13,091 nt of DNA from Candidatus Ventricola intestinavium. Its GTDB lineage: Bacteria; Bacillota; Clostridia; Christensenellales; Aristaeellaceae. Location of the stretch: NCBI GenBank assembly GCA_018715105.1, contig DVMG01000147.1, positions 1 through 13,091 of the forward strand. The letters run 5' to 3'. The notes beneath the pieces were generated by a model that saw only the letters and a list, made by a program, of their open reading frames with translations, was not told the origin of the DNA and ran no database searches. The translations under genes were made by a program, and so were the position numbers. Positions within the stretch are counted from its first letter, which is position 1; every line of letters starts with the position of its first letter. Shown here in pieces: positions 1-7,569 of this stretch.

Positions 1-60
1 CCTTGACTGCAAAAGAAAGTCACCCGCCAATCTGGCATCTTTCTTTTACAAACGGACACA
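1..60. repeat. Degenerate copy of the operator and regulator-gene-end sequence
   Basis: Positions 2-9 (CTTGACTG) equal one half-site of the MerR-type dyad at 2644-2662. Positions 37-60 match 2676-2699, the last codons of the MerR gene, at 20 of 24 bases without gaps, including the shared block ACAAACGG. The two elements occur in the same order in both places, but the gap between them is 14 nt longer here. An inverted repeat, AAAAGAAAG (11-19) with CTTTCTTTT (39-47), spans the extra sequence. No gene is visible in this stretch. It could be the remnant of a duplicated regulator end plus promoter, or chance. Confidence 0.4.
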
Positions 61-91
61 GGGTGGACGGCTTTTGCCGTCCACCCTGTGT
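56..91 (-). terminator. Hairpin downstream of the reductase gene
   Basis: A perfect 16-bp stem (56-71 with 76-91) closes a 4-nt TTTT loop, starting 29 nt beyond the stop codon of the flavoprotein reductase. The T-rich tract on the minus strand after the stem is short (CCGTTTGT), and the plus side is similar (TGTTTAC), so the hairpin may act in either direction. The stem is strong; efficient rho-independent termination is inferred. Confidence 0.75.
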
Positions 92-120
92 GTTTACAGA
101 TATCGTTGTAGGAAGGAAGA

Positions 121-2586
121 TTACTTCGCCGCGTTCTCGCCGGCAATGCGGCCGGAAACCACGATTTCCACAATCGCGTTGCCGCCCAGACGGTTGCCGC
201 CGAAGAAGCCGCCCGTCACCTCGCCGGCCGCATACAGGCCTTCGATGGGCGTGCCGTCCTCGGTGAGCACCTGACGCTCCTCGTTCACCACAAGGCCGCC
301 CATGGTGTGATGCGTGGACGGGCGCTGCGGGCGAACCATCAGCGTCTCAATGCGGTATGTATCCGGCAGATAATTGCCGTTTTCATCCACATCGCATGTG
401 CCGATGGTGCCGCGGAATGCGCTCTTCGCCGGCACAAGCGGCTCCGTGGCCGTGCCGATCACATGCGCATCGTAGTCGGTGATGGTCTGCTCGACGGTCT
501 CCTTGTCAAGGCCAAACTGCTCGCAGAGCTCATCCAGCGTGCCGTAATAGATGCGGCCCTCCACATTCTCCTGCGCGGTGTGTCCATCGCCGTTGGAGAA
601 CTCCAGGTATACGCCGCGGTCATCGCCGTAGTCAAACGCGCCCTGGGAGAGCACGTCGCGCTCTGCCGTCTCGTCGACATAACGCTTTCCGGCATTCTCG
701 TTCTCCGCCGGGCTGATGTAGATGACATTCTCGCCGGAGCCGAGGGACAGGTCACCATTATCCACCCATCCAAGCGGCATCAGCTGCGTCCATCCCATGC
801 CGGTCACGGCCGCGCCTACAGCCTGGCCCATCACGATGCCATCGCCCTTGAGGCTGCTGCGGTTGGTGGTCTGGATATCCGTCGTCATGTCGTCCGCAGA
901 CCAATATGTGTTGGTCTCGCAGACCATCTCAATGTTGGCCGCATAGCCGCCCGTTGCCAGCACGACGCCCTTGTTTGCATGCAGAATGACCTCGGTGCCG
1001 TCATAGCGCTCGGCCTTCACGCCCACCACTGCGCCGTTTTCATCCGTCAGCAGTTCCTTGGCCGTGGTGCGGAGCATGACCTGATTGGCCTCGTTCGCCG
1101 CGAGCATGGTGTTCTCCGGCACTTTCAGATAGGCGCCCCAGTTGCCGGCGATCATCTCGCCGTTCACCTCGCCGCCCGCAAAGGAATTGATGCGCTGCCA
1201 CAGGCAGCCAATCAGCGTGTTGGTTGCTCCCAGATCCGGAACAGCGCCCTGGCTGATGAGCCACTCCTTCATGGAATAGGCATTGTTGACCACGTTGCTC
1301 ACCAGATCATATTCGCCGTAAATCCACTCGGTCTTGTCCGCGTTCAGGCGCAGGCCGCCGTAATAGGTCTGGAAGATATGCAGTTCCGGCGTGGAGAACA
1401 GGGTCAGATCCGTTTCCTGCTCACCCGCAGCCAGATGTGCGTCCGCATACTCCAGATAAACGCCAATCTGCTCCTTGAGGGTCTTGAGGGTATCCAGATA
1501 CTCGGCATGCACGCCGCGCTCCGGCAGGTTATAATCGTCGATGGACGTGATCGCATCCGGATCCTCCACCGTGCCGTCAAACGGCTCCTCGGACCAGTTG
1601 TAAATCATGCGCAGCGTTTCCAGACGCCCCGCATCGCTCTTGGCCTTTTCCACTTCGCCGTCAATGGGATCCACGCCTGTCGTGGCCTCGGGATCATCCG
1701 GGTCAAAGACATAGGCGTCCACCACCGCCTGGAAACCGGCGTCGCCGCCGCCCGCCATCAGCGTATTGCCGCCGATCGCAGCGTTGGTTTCCACCACGAC
1801 GACGGTCGCACCGGCCTGTGCTGCTGCCGCGCCGGCAGCCATGCCCGCGCCGCCTGCGCCGACCACGACCACATCATAGGTTTCCTCAATCGTGTCCTGC
1901 GGCTCATAGGCGAAGGGAATGGCGCCCGCCTGCAGGGCGGAAACATCGCAGCCCGCCTGCGCGGCCGCATCATTCACCGCTTCCAGCACGGCACGGCTCG
2001 TAAACGTCGCGCCGGAGACCGTATCCACACCGGTCGATGTGAATTTCTTAATCTCCTCAAACATGATGTCATAGGCGACATCGCCCACATGCTCGGTCTC
2101 CGCAGAAGAGACAACCTGAATGTCATCGATGGAATTCTCTCCAAACGTCACACTCAGCACCACGTCTCCGTTGTAACCGGCGCCCGTGCCCTCGTAAGTG
2201 CCCGGCGTAAAGGCGATTTCAGCGTTTTCCTGAACTTCGCCCCTGGCCGCGGCCAGCGCGCTGGCAACCGCTGTTTTGACTGCCTCGCTGGTGATGGTGG
2301 AGCCGGATACACTGTCCACCGCCTCCGCGTCGGACTGGCCGACATAGGCCTGCGCCATCGTCTCCATGGCGGCGCCGCCCAGCGTCGGAGTCTCTCCATC
2401 CCCGGTGATCTCAATGGCGGTGATTGCGCTTTCATCCACCGTCAGCTTGACGTTCACCATGCCGCCAAAGCCCTGCGCGGATCCCTCATACTCACCGGCG
2501 GTGAAAGCCTCTTCGGCCGAAGCGCCAAAGGGCAGGCTCAGCACCGCAGCGGCAAGCACAAGGCTCGCCCATTTTCGGATGCTCAT
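121..2586 (-). CDS. Secreted FMN/FAD flavoprotein reductase (fumarate reductase-like, tandem FMN_bind domains)
   Basis: This is an 821-aa protein. Residues 1-24 form a Sec signal peptide (basic RK, hydrophobic core, ASA before EE) with no lipobox, so it acts outside the membrane. Two FMN_bind domains follow (about 28-112 and 128-212), with flavinylation motifs DSVSGST (91-97) and DTVSGAT (188-194), where the last Thr would carry FMN attached by ApbE. From 237 there is a fumarate reductase/succinate dehydrogenase-type FAD domain: GAGGAG at 243-248, Glu266 ending strand 2, the HHTMGG segment (His759/760) and NRLGGNA (Arg799). There is no CXXCH heme motif, so electrons probably pass FMN to FAD to an unsaturated organic acceptor. 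Glu639 and Arg643 match Shewanella Fcc3 active-site residues by eye, but the substrate-binding His is Met603 and the catalytic Arg is not evident. The substrate is therefore unknown and probably not fumarate. The RBS AGGAGG supports this start. A MerR-type promoter lies upstream; no apbE is in view. Confidence 0.9.
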   Translation of the reverse strand: MSIRKWASLVLAAAVLSLPFGASAEEAFTAGEYEGSAQGFGGMVNVKLTVDESAITAIEITGDGETPTLGGAAMETMAQAYVGQSDAEAVDSVSGSTITSEAVKTAVASALAAARGEVQENAEIAFTPGTYEGTGAGYNGDVVLSVTFGENSIDDIQVVSSAETEHVGDVAYDIMFEEIKKFTSTGVDTVSGATFTSRAVLEAVNDAAAQAGCDVSALQAGAIPFAYEPQDTIEETYDVVVVGAGGAGMAAGAAAAQAGATVVVVETNAAIGGNTLMAGGGDAGFQAVVDAYVFDPDDPEATTGVDPIDGEVEKAKSDAGRLETLRMIYNWSEEPFDGTVEDPDAITSIDDYNLPERGVHAEYLDTLKTLKEQIGVYLEYADAHLAAGEQETDLTLFSTPELHIFQTYYGGLRLNADKTEWIYGEYDLVSNVVNNAYSMKEWLISQGAVPDLGATNTLIGCLWQRINSFAGGEVNGEMIAGNWGAYLKVPENTMLAANEANQVMLRTTAKELLTDENGAVVGVKAERYDGTEVILHANKGVVLATGGYAANIEMVCETNTYWSADDMTTDIQTTNRSSLKGDGIVMGQAVGAAVTGMGWTQLMPLGWVDNGDLSLGSGENVIYISPAENENAGKRYVDETAERDVLSQGAFDYGDDRGVYLEFSNGDGHTAQENVEGRIYYGTLDELCEQFGLDKETVEQTITDYDAHVIGTATEPLVPAKSAFRGTIGTCDVDENGNYLPDTYRIETLMVRPQRPSTHHTMGGLVVNEERQVLTEDGTPIEGLYAAGEVTGGFFGGNRLGGNAIVEIVVSGRIAGENAAK

Positions 2587-2634
2587 GTTTCTTTCCTCCT
2601 GTCAGGATGTCGTTCGTGATAGAACAGCATCCAT

Positions 2635-2666
2635 ATTTTATAACAGTCAAGGAACTTGACTGTCAA
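2635..2666 (-). promoter_or_regulatory. MerR-type promoter with operator dyad
   Basis: On the minus strand a consensus -35 TTGACA (2666-2661) is followed by a -10 read either as TAAAAT (2640-2635, 20-bp spacer) or TATAAA (2642-2637, 18-bp spacer). Within the spacer lies a perfect dyad, CAGTCAAG (2644-2651), GAA, CTTGACTG (2655-2662). A dyad inside an over-long spacer is the classic architecture of promoters activated by MerR-family proteins through DNA distortion. The regulator gene ends inside this element: its TGA is 2665-2663. The promoter reads into the reductase gene at 2586, leaving a leader of roughly 40 nt. Confidence 0.85.
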
Positions 2667-3496
2667 GCGTTTTTGATCGTTTTTTCACAAACGGGCACAA
2701 ACATCTCGTGGATGGCCATCCGTTCTCCTGTCTCGCTGAGATAGTGCACATGCATCTGCCCGTACACGTCGCCGCAGAGGGTATATCCATGCGCCTGCGC
2801 CCGCTTAAGCAGCGCGGTCACATCCCCGACCTGGGTTCCCCTTGCCTCCAGCACGCCGCGCATGCACAGGCAGGGCTCCAGGTGCACCATTTCCCCAAGC
2901 ACGGGAAGGCCGAGGCGGCGCACCGTATCCAAGCCGGCCCCGGAACCGTATATTCCCTGAACCGTCTGCCCCGAAGCATCGCAGTGCATGGCCCAGAAAC
3001 CGACGGCCGGCATGGCACGGATCCATGTCTTTTCCACCGCGCGGGCATGCGCGATGGCTTCCTTCTCTCGCGCGCTTTCTCCGCTGGCTTCGTCGCTGAC
3101 ATGATTAAAAAACAGGATTTCCGGCCGCATCACCAGCTCAAACGCCTCCTGTGTGTCCAGCATCCGCGCGACGACCCCGCGCCTTTCCTGGAGGGTTGTG
3201 CGCATCTGGCGAATCTGCTCTTCTTTCTTTTCCAGCTCGCTCAGTTTTTCATCCATGCGGGAGAGCAGCTCTTCGCGCGGCGTGCGGCAGACGATGCGCG
3301 CCGCCTCCTCCAGAGAAAAGCCCAGCGCCTGATACGAACGGATCTCTTTGAGCCGTGTGATTTCCGAACGGGAAAAATACCGGTAGCGGTTTTGCTCATC
3401 GCGTCTGGATGTGATGAGCCCCTGCCGCTCCAGATACCGGATGCCTTCTTTGGTCATGCCGAAAAACTCCGCCATTTCTCCCGTGCGATAGCGCAT
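2663..3496 (-). CDS. MerR-family transcriptional regulator with GyrI-like effector domain
   Basis: This 277-aa regulator has an N-terminal MerR winged helix (about 1-70; MRYRTGEMAEFFGM, then GIRYLERQGLI and YRYFSRSEI), a coiled-coil dimerisation helix (about 80-113, rich in Glu, Lys, Leu and Arg) and a C-terminal domain (about 125-272) resembling GyrI/BmrR-type ligand-binding domains, ending in EMFVPV. The start at 3496 is preferred over upstream ATGs at 3532 and 3568 because AGGGAAGG sits at the right distance and MerR proteins usually begin just before this motif. Several Cys residues (209, 211, 241, 270) lie in the effector domain, but no metal-binding CXnC pattern is obvious, so an organic ligand is more likely. 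It lies upstream of and codirectional with the reductase, and its stop overlaps that gene's -35 box, so it is the obvious controller of the reductase. The ligand is not deducible. I see no strong promoter for the regulator itself. Confidence 0.93.
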   Translation of the reverse strand: MRYRTGEMAEFFGMTKEGIRYLERQGLITSRRDEQNRYRYFSRSEITRLKEIRSYQALGFSLEEAARIVCRTPREELLSRMDEKLSELEKKEEQIRQMRTTLQERRGVVARMLDTQEAFELVMRPEILFFNHVSDEASGESAREKEAIAHARAVEKTWIRAMPAVGFWAMHCDASGQTVQGIYGSGAGLDTVRRLGLPVLGEMVHLEPCLCMRGVLEARGTQVGDVTALLKRAQAHGYTLCGDVYGQMHVHYLSETGERMAIHEMFVPVCEKTIKNA

Positions 3497-3700
3497 GGTC
3501 CTTCCCTCTTTTCTTTCTTCGCTTTTTGTCATGGAAACCCGCTTGCCAAGCATCGGCCCCGGGCACAAGGCACCGGGATTTACAGAGCTTTGCCGGTTCG
3601 GTTTGTTGACATAAGCATCGTCTTTATGGATGACAGGTCTTTCTTTCCCAACCCTTGAAGAATTGCGGAAATCTGGCCTGAAACCGGCATATCGCAGAAA

Positions 3701-3724
3701 AGGCGCCGGTCACAACCGGCGCCT
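3701..3724 (-). terminator. Rho-independent terminator of the SRP RNA gene
   Basis: A perfect 10-bp GC-rich stem (3701-3710 with 3715-3724, loop CACA) is followed on the minus strand by a short U tract (TTTTC, counting the last stem base). It lies 13 nt beyond the presumed mature 3' end of the SRP RNA. The remaining sequence from here to the MerR start (3497-3700) holds no gene and no convincing promoter. Confidence 0.85.
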
Positions 3725-3737
3725 GTGTCTGCCAATC

Positions 3738-3861
3738 GTAGAATGCTCGGGGCAGAAAATCCCACGGCACACACGATACAATGCTTATTGCTGCTGCCTT
3801 CCGGCCCTGACAAGGTTCACACCCTCGCATTGCATGAGCTCCATCCGTCATCACATTCTAC
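3738..3861 (-). ncRNA. ffs: Signal recognition particle RNA, small bacterial type
   Basis: The minus strand carries the SRP helix-8 core: GTGTGAACC (near 3825), TTGTCAGGGCC, the GGAA tetraloop (3802-3799) closed by CC/GG, then GGCAGCAGCAATAAG. This matches the conserved domain IV that binds the Ffh M domain, in which the loop sides CAGG and GCAG are invariant. The ends pair over 8 bp, GTAGAATG (3861-3854) with CATTCTAC (3745-3738), which sets the limits at about 124 nt. The gene has its own promoter (-10 at 3873-3868) and a terminator at 3701-3724, so it is an independent unit. The length fits the short SRP RNA class, not the roughly 270-nt Bacillus form with an Alu domain. The exact processed ends are inferred from the pairing. 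Confidence 0.94.
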
Positions 3862-3867
3862 AAACCT

Positions 3868-3896
3868 ATTGTACCCGATCCGGAGCGAAATTGCAA
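3868..3896 (-). promoter_or_regulatory. Promoter of the SRP RNA gene
   Basis: On the minus strand, -35 TTGCAA (3896-3891), a 17-bp spacer and -10 TACAAT (3873-3868) place the transcription start about 7 nt downstream, at or next to the first base of the terminal SRP helix (3861). This agreement supports both calls. A further TTGCA-rich dyad (TGCAAA A TTTGCA, 3904-3916) lies just upstream; its role is unknown. Confidence 0.85.
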
Positions 3897-3913
3897 CCCC
3901 GTTTGCAAAATTT

Positions 3914-3942
3914 GCAGGGCCCTTCAGGCACTTTGGGCCTGC
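3914..3942 (-). terminator. Possible terminator overlapping the end of mfd
   Basis: On the minus strand GCAGGCCC (3942-3935) pairs with GGGCCCTGC (3922-3914) with one bulged base, enclosing the mfd stop codon in the loop, and is followed by AAATTTTGC. The U tract is weak and displaced, so this is only a candidate for ending the mfd transcript before the SRP RNA promoter. Confidence 0.35.
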
Positions 3943-6900
3943 ATGCGAGCCAAAAGCCGCTCCATCGCCTTGGTGGTCAGATGCAGCATATCCTCACGGG
4001 CCAGCGTATCGTCGCGCATGGAGAGCGTCACCGGTCTGGCCGCGTTGAGCGTCAGGCGCCTGTCAAAATTCTGAAGTGCCTTGAACAGGCGCTCTCCGTC
4101 CACCTGAGCGTCGGGCGCGAAGCGCATGTCCATGCGCCCGTTTGCCTGGGTAACGCGGTCGATGCCCAGATGCGCACACATCGCTTTCAGATAGGCCACC
4201 GCCACCAGGTTCGCCACGCACTGCGGCTCATCGCCAAAGCGGTCGATCAGTTCCTCCTCGACGTCGTCGCGCTGCTGCGCGGTGGTGATGGAAGCGATGC
4301 GCTTATAGACTTCCAGCCTCTGCCTGTCTCCGGTGACATATTCCGCCGGCAGGTAGGCGTTGACATGCACTTCCATGCGCGTCTCCACATCGCGGTTGGG
4401 CCTGGGCGCCTCTCCCTGGGCCTCCAGCACGGCCTCCTCCAGCAGTTTGCAGTACAAATCATAACCGATGTTGGCCAGATGCCCGCTCTGCTGCGGGCCC
4501 AGCAGATTGCCCGCGCCCCGAAGCTCCAGATCGCGCATGGCAATGCGGAATCCGGAACCAAACTCGGTGAACTCCCGAATGGCATCCAGGCGCTTTTGCG
4601 CGGTTTCAGAAAGCACCTTGCCCGGCCGCACGGTGAAGTAAGCATAGGCCAGGCGGTTTGAGCGTCCCACGCGGCCGCGCATCTGATAAAGCTGCCCCAG
4701 GCCGAAATGATCCGCATCATAGATGATCAGCGTGTTTGCCATCGGGATATCCAGTCCGGATTCGATGATCGTCGTGCACAAAAGCACGTCATACTTCTGC
4801 TGGCTGAAGTCCAGCATCACATCCTCAAGCACGTTTTCCCGCATCTGTCCGTGTGCGATGGCAATGCGCGCCTCCGGCACCAGTTTGGAAAGCTGCCTGT
4901 AACACTGCTCGATGGAACCCACGCGGTTATACAGGAAAAACACCTGCCCTCCCCGCCCCAGTTCGCGCAGAATGGCATCACGGATGACGCTGTCCTGGTA
5001 TTCCATCACATAGGTCTGCACGGGATAGCGCGCCTGAGGCGGCGTTTCCAGCAGGCTCATATCCCGGATGCCAACCATGGACATGTGCAGGGTGCGCGGA
5101 ATCGGGGTGGCGGACATGGTCAGCACATCCACCGACTTTTTCATGTTCTTGATCGTTTCCTTATGGCCGACGCCAAAGCGCTGCTCCTCGTCGACAATCA
5201 GCAGGCCGAGGTTTTTAAACTTCACATCCTTTGCCAGCAGCCTGTGCGTGCCGACCACGATGTCGATTTCGCCGCTTGCAAGGCCTTCCAGCGTCTTTTT
5301 CTGTTCCCGGGCGGTGCGGAAGCGGCTGAGCACATCCGCCCGCACGGGGAATCCCTCAAAGCGCCGCATCAACGTGCCGTAATGCTGCTGGGCAAGGATG
5401 GTCGTCGGCGCAAGAATGGCCACCTGCATGCCGTCCATGACGGCCTTGAACGCCGCGCGCAGCGCCACCTCCGTCTTGCCATAGCCCACATCGCCGCAAA
5501 GCAGGCGGTCCATCGGCACATCGCGCTCCATGTCGCGCTTGATTTCCTCCGTGGCCTGAAGCTGGTCGGGCGTTTCCTCATAGGGAAAGTTTTCCTCAAA
5601 CTCCTGCTGCCAGAGCGAATCCGGCGCAAAAGCGTGGCCGCGGTTCTTCTGCCTTTCCGCATAGAGCTTGACCAGGTCAAAAGCCAGGGCCTTGAGGCTC
5701 TCGCGAACCTTGCTCTTCTGCTTATCCCAATCCTTGCCGCCCAGGCGCGAGAGTTTGGGCGGCGCGCCCTCGCCGCTGCCAATATACTTCTGGATCCGGT
5801 CGAGGTGATCCACCGGGATATACAGCTTATCGCTTCCCAGATACTGCACCAGCAGATAATCGCGCGACGCCCCTTCGCTGGTCAGGCGCTTGGTTCCCTG
5901 GTAAATGCCAATTCCGTGCGTCTCATGCACCACATAATCGCCCACGTTCAGATCGGTAAACGAGGCGATTTTGGCCCCCTGGCGCTTTTTCTGCCTTCCC
6001 TTGCTCCCCTTGGCGCCATACACATCGCCGCAGGCGATCACCGCCAGCCGGATCTGCGGATACTGAAAACCGCTGGAGAGCGTCAGCGGATAGATGTGGC
6101 ATTCCCCCTCATCTGGCATGGACGCGCCGAGCTCGTCAAACGGAGCCCGGATCCCCTCATCCTCAAACGACTGCCGCATGCGCTCGCCCCGTGCTGCGCC
6201 GCCGGAGAGCACCATGACGCGCCATCCATCCGCCATCCATCTTGCGATGTCCTGGCACATATCCTGTGTGCGGCCGCCATAGCTTCCCGCCCCCATGCCG
6301 CCCATCTCGGCCAGCAGCGTGGGCCTGAGCATTTTCACCGGGCGCAGGATGGCGGTCAGGGCCATGATCGTGTGTTCATGCAGGGCGGTCAGCACCTGAT
6401 CGCGCGTGAGCATCAGGTTTTCCTGCTGCGGCAGAGCTTCCCCGCGCTCCAGAGCCGCCGTGAAAGCCTGGGCAAATTCCCCTGTCCGGCTGTCCATACG
6501 GGCAAAGAGCGCCTCCGGCTCATCCAGCACAATCAGAGGACGGGTCATGTAATCAAGGATCGTCTCGGTCTGATCAAAGGCCATGTGGATGAACTTTTCC
6601 AGCAGGCGGCTGCTGATGCCGCTTTGCATCTGGCTGACGGCTGCGCGCACATTCTCCCCAAACCGCTCCATGGTCCGGTTCTCACGGGTGAAGGCAGCGG
6701 GCGCCGCAATCTCCCCGTCCTCAAGCGGCAGATCCGCCAGCGTGGCTTCGCCGTCCGCACGTTCTCCTCCTGCCCGCAGGGCCTCTTCCTGCCGGGCAAG
6801 CGCCCTGAGCAGCTCCTGCGCCAGGCTCTGCGCCCCCTCCTGCAGGGCAGGTGCCTCCGTGGCCGGCGGAATGGCGGCCTGCTGAAGGTTATTCTGCGAG

Positions 6901-7541
6901 CGCTGGCTCATCACGTCAAACTGGCGGATCGAGTCAATCTCATCGTCAAAAAACTCCACGCGCAGGGCGCTGGGGGCATCCGCGGGATAGATATCCACAA
7001 TGCCGCCGCGCACGGAAAACTGCCCCTTGCCCTCGACCATGTATTCGCGTGTGTAGCCCGCCGCGAGCAGGCGGCCCAGCAGCTCATCGGTGGGCATCTG
7101 CTCCCCCACGCGCAGTGAGAGGGTATGGGCGCTGAAGACGGCGCGCGGCATGACGCGGTGCAAAAGCGCGTCCGCCGGCGCCACAACCGCCCGCGCCTCC
7201 CCGGATACGAGCCTTCGCAGCGTCTCAATGCGCCGGTAAGCTACCTCGCGGCTGGCCGCCACGTCCTGATAAAACGTGATTTCCCGTGCCGGGAACAGGC
7301 ATACCCCGCCGCCCAGCAACTCGGACAGATCCTCCATGGTCTGCGCCGCAGACCGCTCGCTGTCACATAAAAAGAGCAGCGGCCTGCCCGTGTGCTCGGA
7401 TAGCGCGCAGGCCAGGTGCGCCTTCTGCGCGCCTGCCAGCCCGGATGCCGCGATGACCGCGTGCGCCCCGGCGCTTTCCTTTACAATCTGCTCATAGGGT
7501 GCAAACCCCCTGAGCGCATCAAAGAGAAAATGCGTCTGCAT
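3924..7541 (-). CDS. mfd: Transcription-repair coupling factor Mfd
   Basis: Mfd is an ATP-driven translocase that removes stalled RNA polymerase and recruits UvrA for nucleotide excision repair. This 1205-aa protein is full length (relatives are about 1150-1180 aa). In order it has: an N-terminal UvrB-like module (RGGIVDIYPADAP near 178-190, then VEFFDDEIDSIRQFD); the RNA-polymerase-interacting domain (about 531-590, from LNVGDYVVHETHGIGIY); RecG-like helicase lobes with Walker A GDVGYGKT (683-690), DEEQ box (784-787), SATPIPRT near 810 and motif VI QMRGRVGRS (953-961); and a C-terminal TRCF domain (about 1050-1150, ELIDRFGDEP). The start at 7541 has AAGGAG six bases upstream. An in-frame ATG at 7577 overlaps the end of pth and has a poorer RBS. 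The gene begins 28 nt after pth, probably as one transcript. Confidence 0.98.
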   Translation of the reverse strand: MQTHFLFDALRGFAPYEQIVKESAGAHAVIAASGLAGAQKAHLACALSEHTGRPLLFLCDSERSAAQTMEDLSELLGGGVCLFPAREITFYQDVAASREVAYRRIETLRRLVSGEARAVVAPADALLHRVMPRAVFSAHTLSLRVGEQMPTDELLGRLLAAGYTREYMVEGKGQFSVRGGIVDIYPADAPSALRVEFFDDEIDSIRQFDVMSQRSQNNLQQAAIPPATEAPALQEGAQSLAQELLRALARQEEALRAGGERADGEATLADLPLEDGEIAAPAAFTRENRTMERFGENVRAAVSQMQSGISSRLLEKFIHMAFDQTETILDYMTRPLIVLDEPEALFARMDSRTGEFAQAFTAALERGEALPQQENLMLTRDQVLTALHEHTIMALTAILRPVKMLRPTLLAEMGGMGAGSYGGRTQDMCQDIARWMADGWRVMVLSGGAARGERMRQSFEDEGIRAPFDELGASMPDEGECHIYPLTLSSGFQYPQIRLAVIACGDVYGAKGSKGRQKKRQGAKIASFTDLNVGDYVVHETHGIGIYQGTKRLTSEGASRDYLLVQYLGSDKLYIPVDHLDRIQKYIGSGEGAPPKLSRLGGKDWDKQKSKVRESLKALAFDLVKLYAERQKNRGHAFAPDSLWQQEFEENFPYEETPDQLQATEEIKRDMERDVPMDRLLCGDVGYGKTEVALRAAFKAVMDGMQVAILAPTTILAQQHYGTLMRRFEGFPVRADVLSRFRTAREQKKTLEGLASGEIDIVVGTHRLLAKDVKFKNLGLLIVDEEQRFGVGHKETIKNMKKSVDVLTMSATPIPRTLHMSMVGIRDMSLLETPPQARYPVQTYVMEYQDSVIRDAILRELGRGGQVFFLYNRVGSIEQCYRQLSKLVPEARIAIAHGQMRENVLEDVMLDFSQQKYDVLLCTTIIESGLDIPMANTLIIYDADHFGLGQLYQMRGRVGRSNRLAYAYFTVRPGKVLSETAQKRLDAIREFTEFGSGFRIAMRDLELRGAGNLLGPQQSGHLANIGYDLYCKLLEEAVLEAQGEAPRPNRDVETRMEVHVNAYLPAEYVTGDRQRLEVYKRIASITTAQQRDDVEEELIDRFGDEPQCVANLVAVAYLKAMCAHLGIDRVTQANGRMDMRFAPDAQVDGERLFKALQNFDRRLTLNAARPVTLSMRDDTLAREDMLHLTTKAMERLLARMQAQSA

Positions 7542-7569
7542 GGTTGCTCCTTTTCTTCTTCCACGCTTT

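Noticed and set aside
307..2619. Long open frame (770 codons) on the plus strand opposite the reductase
   Set aside because: It is the antisense shadow of a GC-rich gene: no homology, low-complexity His/Arg/Ala-rich translation and no RBS. The minus-strand reductase is unambiguous.
3606..3634. Plus-strand TTGACA near the MerR gene as a promoter
   Set aside because: No acceptable -10 at 16-18 bp and no plus-strand gene downstream.
4707..7118. Long open frame (803 codons) on the plus strand opposite mfd
   Set aside because: The translation is meaningless and mfd motifs cover the whole minus strand here.
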